From the NCBI GenBank assembly GCA_928212115.1, contig CAKMRJ010005745.1, positions 77,102,499 to 77,166,498 of the forward strand: 64,000 bases of DNA. Reading direction: 5' to 3'. The stretch comes from Lactuca virosa. Its lineage: Eukaryota; Streptophyta; Magnoliopsida; Asterales; Asteraceae. The notes under the pieces are model-generated. The model searched no databases, had not been told where the DNA came from, and saw nothing but the letters and a program-made list of their open reading frames with translations. Position numbers and translations under genes: made by a program. Below are positions 60,061-64,000 of the stretch, in pieces (position 1 is the first letter of the stretch; every line of letters starts with the position of its first letter).

Positions 60061-61640
60061 CATGGGTTGTTTTCTGTTATATTGATGCAAATGTTTTATT
60101 TTCAAGTTGGAAAAAAAAGGAAAAAAAAAACATGACGTTTGTCAAATTTTAAGATAATTACTTGTTTTTGTGAAAAACTAATTATTTGTAAAATTTGAAT
60201 CATTTGCTATATGAGTTGAATTATGTCAAATTTAGTAAAAGATAAAATTATATGATTATTTTATTAGTTTTAAAAGTTTGATCTAAAGAGTTTTTTGAAA
60301 CCTCCATTAGTTATGGATATGAAAAGGTTTTTAAAAAAAATTTGATTCAAAGTTTTTTATGGAGTTACAAAACTTGGTCTTAATGTTTTAAAGAATTCCA
60401 TAACTTGTTCTTAAGTTATGGACCATGAAAAGTTTCATCATAAAACAAATATATAACTCCATAAGTTATGGAATCCAAAAGTTTTCAAGAGTTACAAAAC
60501 TTGCCCTCAAGTTTTGGAATTTGGAAAAAGTTTTTTTATGATAAAAAAAAAAGAATTGAATTCTAAAACTATTGGGTTCATAACTTAAACAATTAATTAA
60601 ATGGTTTTAATTTTGAATTTAATAATTGGAATTATGATGTTTTTATTGAATAATTCAATTAACTCTTATGGACTTTATTAATAGATAATTAAAATGTTTA
60701 ATTAAAAGAGAATTAATAATTCCATAATGACATGGTTTAAATTTAATTAAATTAAGAGTATAGTTTAACTAATAGATTAAACTACCAAGTATTCTAAATG
60801 TCTAAAATACACCCTTATACTATTATAATATTAAAAGTTTAATATATTATATGTATAAGAGCAAGTCGTCTTACCATTAGTAGGCCTCATTCACGAAGCC
60901 GGTCTATAAGGGGGGTATAAGGTTACTGCCTATAAAATGGCAGTTTAATGGGTGTCCACTCTCACCCACCGCTTCCTTGACTGGTGGAGGGTCGTTAGCC
61001 GAACAGGTAGGACAAGGACTATAATTCTCCCTTCATTAAAAGTATTAATGATAAATACTAAGTAACTAAACCTTTTATTAATTCCCAATCTTAGTTACTT
61101 AGGAAAATGTGAATAAGGTGCTAATCCATGAAATTACACTTTGCACTTTGTTTAAACCGTTAGTGGAGCGTATGTGGTTAACCGGCACACTAACCTGGAT
61201 TTAACAAAGTAGGCAAAGGGTAACTTAATATTTATCATAGTATCGGTGGAGCTCATGTGGTTAACCGACACATCGATTGAGGGGTAAATAGTAAGGGTAC
61301 CAAGTATATTTGCATGGTTACTTCACACCTTGTTTTGTGATTCTCGGCATCCGAGTCACAAAACCTGAAGGGCACACTCGAGATTGAAACATACCATTGA
61401 AAAGTTCAATGAATCTCAAAAGAATCTAGGAGTTTCAAAACCAATTAAAACCTAATAATACATTTCGTTTATCTTGGTGGAAATTGGTGAATCGTCATTC
61501 ACCTACCTTCAAATATTTTATAGCTTGGATTACGGCATCCCTCTTCCAAGTTATAAAATAGTTTGTTGGGTCCTAGCCTTAATATATCATATTGGGTGTT
61601 ATATTAAGGACTTAAATCAACTTTACGTGAATTTCTCCCA
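60061..61640 (+). other. Copia untranslated leader
   Basis: About 1.6 kb between primer-binding site and gag with no coding frame. It contains two imperfect copies of a gtggag-n-catgtggttaaccg unit (61161-61181 and 61245-61268). Long leaders of this type occur in plant Copia elements. Confidence 0.55.
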
Positions 61641-62395
61641 TTGTTGATGTCTGGTTTAGACAACAATGATCTTCCCAAACCAAGCTTTCCTAATGAATAT
61701 GACTTCCCGAGTTTGGCTCATGGAAGTCATACTTCTCTTCCTCCACCTCCTCCAATTATTCTCCCTAACCCACAAGTTCAAGGTCACTCAAGCCCTAATG
61801 GCAAGCAAGGTCTATGTGTGATCACATCTTAGAGATGAAGTCATATATTGACAAGCCGGGAGAGTTGGGTGTCAAAGTCTTGAGAAAGTTGGATGTTCAA
61901 TCACTTTCTAAGTCACATAGTGAGTTCCTTTGGGACTACTATGAAACAGACTATGACATGAACCTTAATGATCATATCTATTTGCTTGGTGCTGCTGAAT
62001 CAGCAATGATTTGGAACGATAGTAAAGCAAATTTGATTAGAAGATCAACTTCCCAAAAACTTTATGGACAGTGACAATGGTGACACTGGAAATCCAAAAA
62101 AAAACATTCTCTTCCCAATGGAAAGGGATTGACCATAGTCAACCCGGTTGACCAAATGGTAAAGAGAAAGGCTAAGTCTGAGATAGTCCCATTACCAAAG
62201 GGTCCATATGTTTATTTTGCCAAAGGAAGGGCGTTGATTGCAAAGCTGCCAAATTTACCTAAGGATGTTAAAGTCAATAAGTTTGACTCTACATCAGGTA
62301 GAGCCCATTATCTAACTCTGTTAAGTTCTATTCTGAGATCCTCATTACATGATGTGACTGGGTCACATGTTGATGTTTTAAGAATCAAAGAATAG
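61641..62395 (+). pseudogene. Copia gag remnant
   Basis: Three pieces. 61641-61832 begins MLMSGLDNNDLPKPSFPNEY with a proline run. 61814-62074, in another frame, gives MKSYIDKPGELGVKV, EFLWDYYETDYDMNLND and AAESAMIWN. After a stop, 62129-62395 in the same frame gives KRKAKSEIVPLPKGP. Comparison with intact gag of this type suggests a deletion after GKQ at about 61810. The zinc knuckle that should follow PKGP is present in outline (VYFAKGRALIAKLPN) but all its cysteines are gone. The protein is not functional. Confidence 0.75.
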
Positions 62396-64000
62396 AGAGA
62401 AATCTTAAAGGAAGTATATGCTGATTCTGATCGCGAAGGTGGATTTCGATCGCATCAGAATTTTGAGCAGTTGCTTAAGAAGTTATGATATATTGCTAAG
62501 GAATAGATAACAACAATTTTCCATGTGGATTGTAAGGATAAGTTTTTCCGCAAAGTTTTAAAATAAAAGAAAATTGTTTAATTTTATTTATTTGAAGTAT
62601 CCTTACAATGGCATTTGTGGAAAATTGTTGCTTATATGATTCCACTGACAGCAATATTGGAAAATGGATTTGATTCTTTCATTTGTGGTAGTGTCTAAAT
62701 TTACCAAATCAGGAAAGTTCCTCATCACCCAAGTTTCAATTGGACCGAAACTTGGAATCATGCAAGTTGAATAGTATGATGAATGAGAACTTTCAAGCAT
62801 TGGAAAATCAAGACTAATTACTTGTTCACATGGATGTGTGAGTCAAGTGAAGGACTACAGGAATCGAGTACACATTCTTGTGCACTGGTCATGTCCACCA
62901 CAAAGCTCGTTAAGACTATTTGATTTACTAAAGTTTAGTAAATATGGTTATACTTAAAAGTTTAAGTATAATTCTGAAACATTGGAAAAGTCTCAATGTA
63001 TGGCAGAAAGAATGGGAAGAATCAAATTAGGCAGAAAGATAAAAGTTTCTCAAATCTGAAAAGATGGGAGAGTACTTTAGTATCATGTTTGTGATCATCT
63101 TAATGATTTAGAAATCATATCACAATTAGTCCTCTAAAGGTCATCTTAGTGCATTATTATGACTAAGAAGAGGAGTCATGAATTGTTGAAATGGTTAGAT
63201 CAGGAAGATGAGTCATACTTCGTTCCAAAACAATTCTTAGAGTCATACTCCAAGATTGTAACGTGAGTGACATATCTTAAAGAAAGGTTTAAAACACTTG
63301 TCAAATGTAAGAGTAAAAGTGTCCTACTCTTGTACATTTGAAATTGGTAAGTTGTGATGTTTTGGATAAAACAAAGACCAACTAAGGCCAATTGTGTGAA
63401 GTGTTCGTCTTGATAAAGAATCCGCACTATCTCTTGAATATTTGGCAAGATAGTCTTATATGTCAAGAGGATAGTGGGAGTCTTAAAGATCCTAAAAAGA
63501 ATTTCAAGAACTAATCAAGAATAAAACCTGAGGTTCTTCACTAGCACACGACTTGAGGTTTATAACCTATCGTGTTGACATATTATATGCCCATTCCAGT
63601 TAAAGTTGGCTTTGCATAGGAGTTCTGAAAGTTCTCAATTGGTTGCATAACAACTTGGAAGCAATGGCAGGCCCTGTATTGCCAGGTGGCAAGAAGTTAA
63701 GATTGCATAAGTTCAGTCCATATGTGTTTGGATTTGTCATTATCCTTGTCTTGTGACTATGGTTTTGACGATTCACATGGATAAGAACACATACACCATA
63801 AAATCTAAGGGTCATAAGGTTTCTCTCCGATTCATGAAAATGATGGTGAGGAAACACTTTCACCAAGTAGATTTGAAGCAGATGGCAAAAGGTCTAAACA
63901 ATTAAGACTATGATTACGACATCCCTTTTTATAGTTATGAAATTGTTTAGACACACATGCATGCTATCTAAGGAAAGGTGTATGATTTTGATAAAGTTTT
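62396..64000 (+). mobile_element. Decayed Copia internal region
   Basis: No open frame. Around 63020-63130 short stretches such as LGRKIKVSQ and CDHLNDLEIISQL resemble the integrase core of Copia elements, separated by stops. I could not place reverse transcriptase or RNase H, and the element continues past the window end. Confidence 0.5.

Noticed and set aside
1..64000. CRISPR arrays, riboswitches, bacterial operons, organelle insertions, tRNA and rRNA genes
   Set aside because: None seen on reading; the gene structure and repeats are those of a plant nuclear genome.

Overview
This is a plant nuclear window, probably from the sunflower family and most likely lettuce (Lactuca) or a close relative. 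I infer that from AT-rich DNA, a 47-exon plant DNA polymerase epsilon gene, and about 2-4 kb LTRs of a style I associate with lettuce, full of short CpG palindromes. No organism name can be read from the sequence itself. There are no bacterial features, CRISPR arrays, rRNA or tRNA genes that I can see.

Three protein-coding loci look intact. Two are single-exon paralogues (7468-9792 and 23251-25548, both +) for about 770-residue multi-pass membrane proteins of unknown function. They lie in a segmental duplication (roughly 3780-10690 and 22440-26168), and a third, promoter-only remnant sits at 3085-3270. The third locus, on the minus strand, is the complete catalytic subunit of DNA polymerase epsilon (30376-42454). 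I reconstructed 47 exons with matching splice phases and a 2199-residue product that keeps all exonuclease, polymerase and C-terminal cysteine motifs. One of its introns is GC-AG, and an E2F-type site lies upstream.

Most of the rest is transposon-derived. 1-3061: gypsy-type LTR, Copia remnant, CACTA end. 4017-6865: an insertion, perhaps Helitron-like, defined by comparison with the second duplicate. 11228-13890: TTF/MYM-type hAT transposase pseudogene cut by a solo LTR with a perfect 5-bp target duplication. 14415-16821: 3' end of a gypsy element. 17276-20076: solo LTR. 20430-21292: Harbinger nuclease pseudogene. 26860-29600: repeats, ATTCTG-N-CAGAAT palindromes and a long foldback. 42600-44200: small MITEs beside the polymerase gene. 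45422-49420: solo LTR carrying a non-autonomous hAT element. 50197-64000: a nested stack of LTR elements ending in a decayed Copia element that runs off the window.

The most unusual signal is that nearly every LTR family here carries its own short inverted-repeat motif in several copies, often on both sides of its TATA-like box. No CDS or known LTR signal explains these palindromes.
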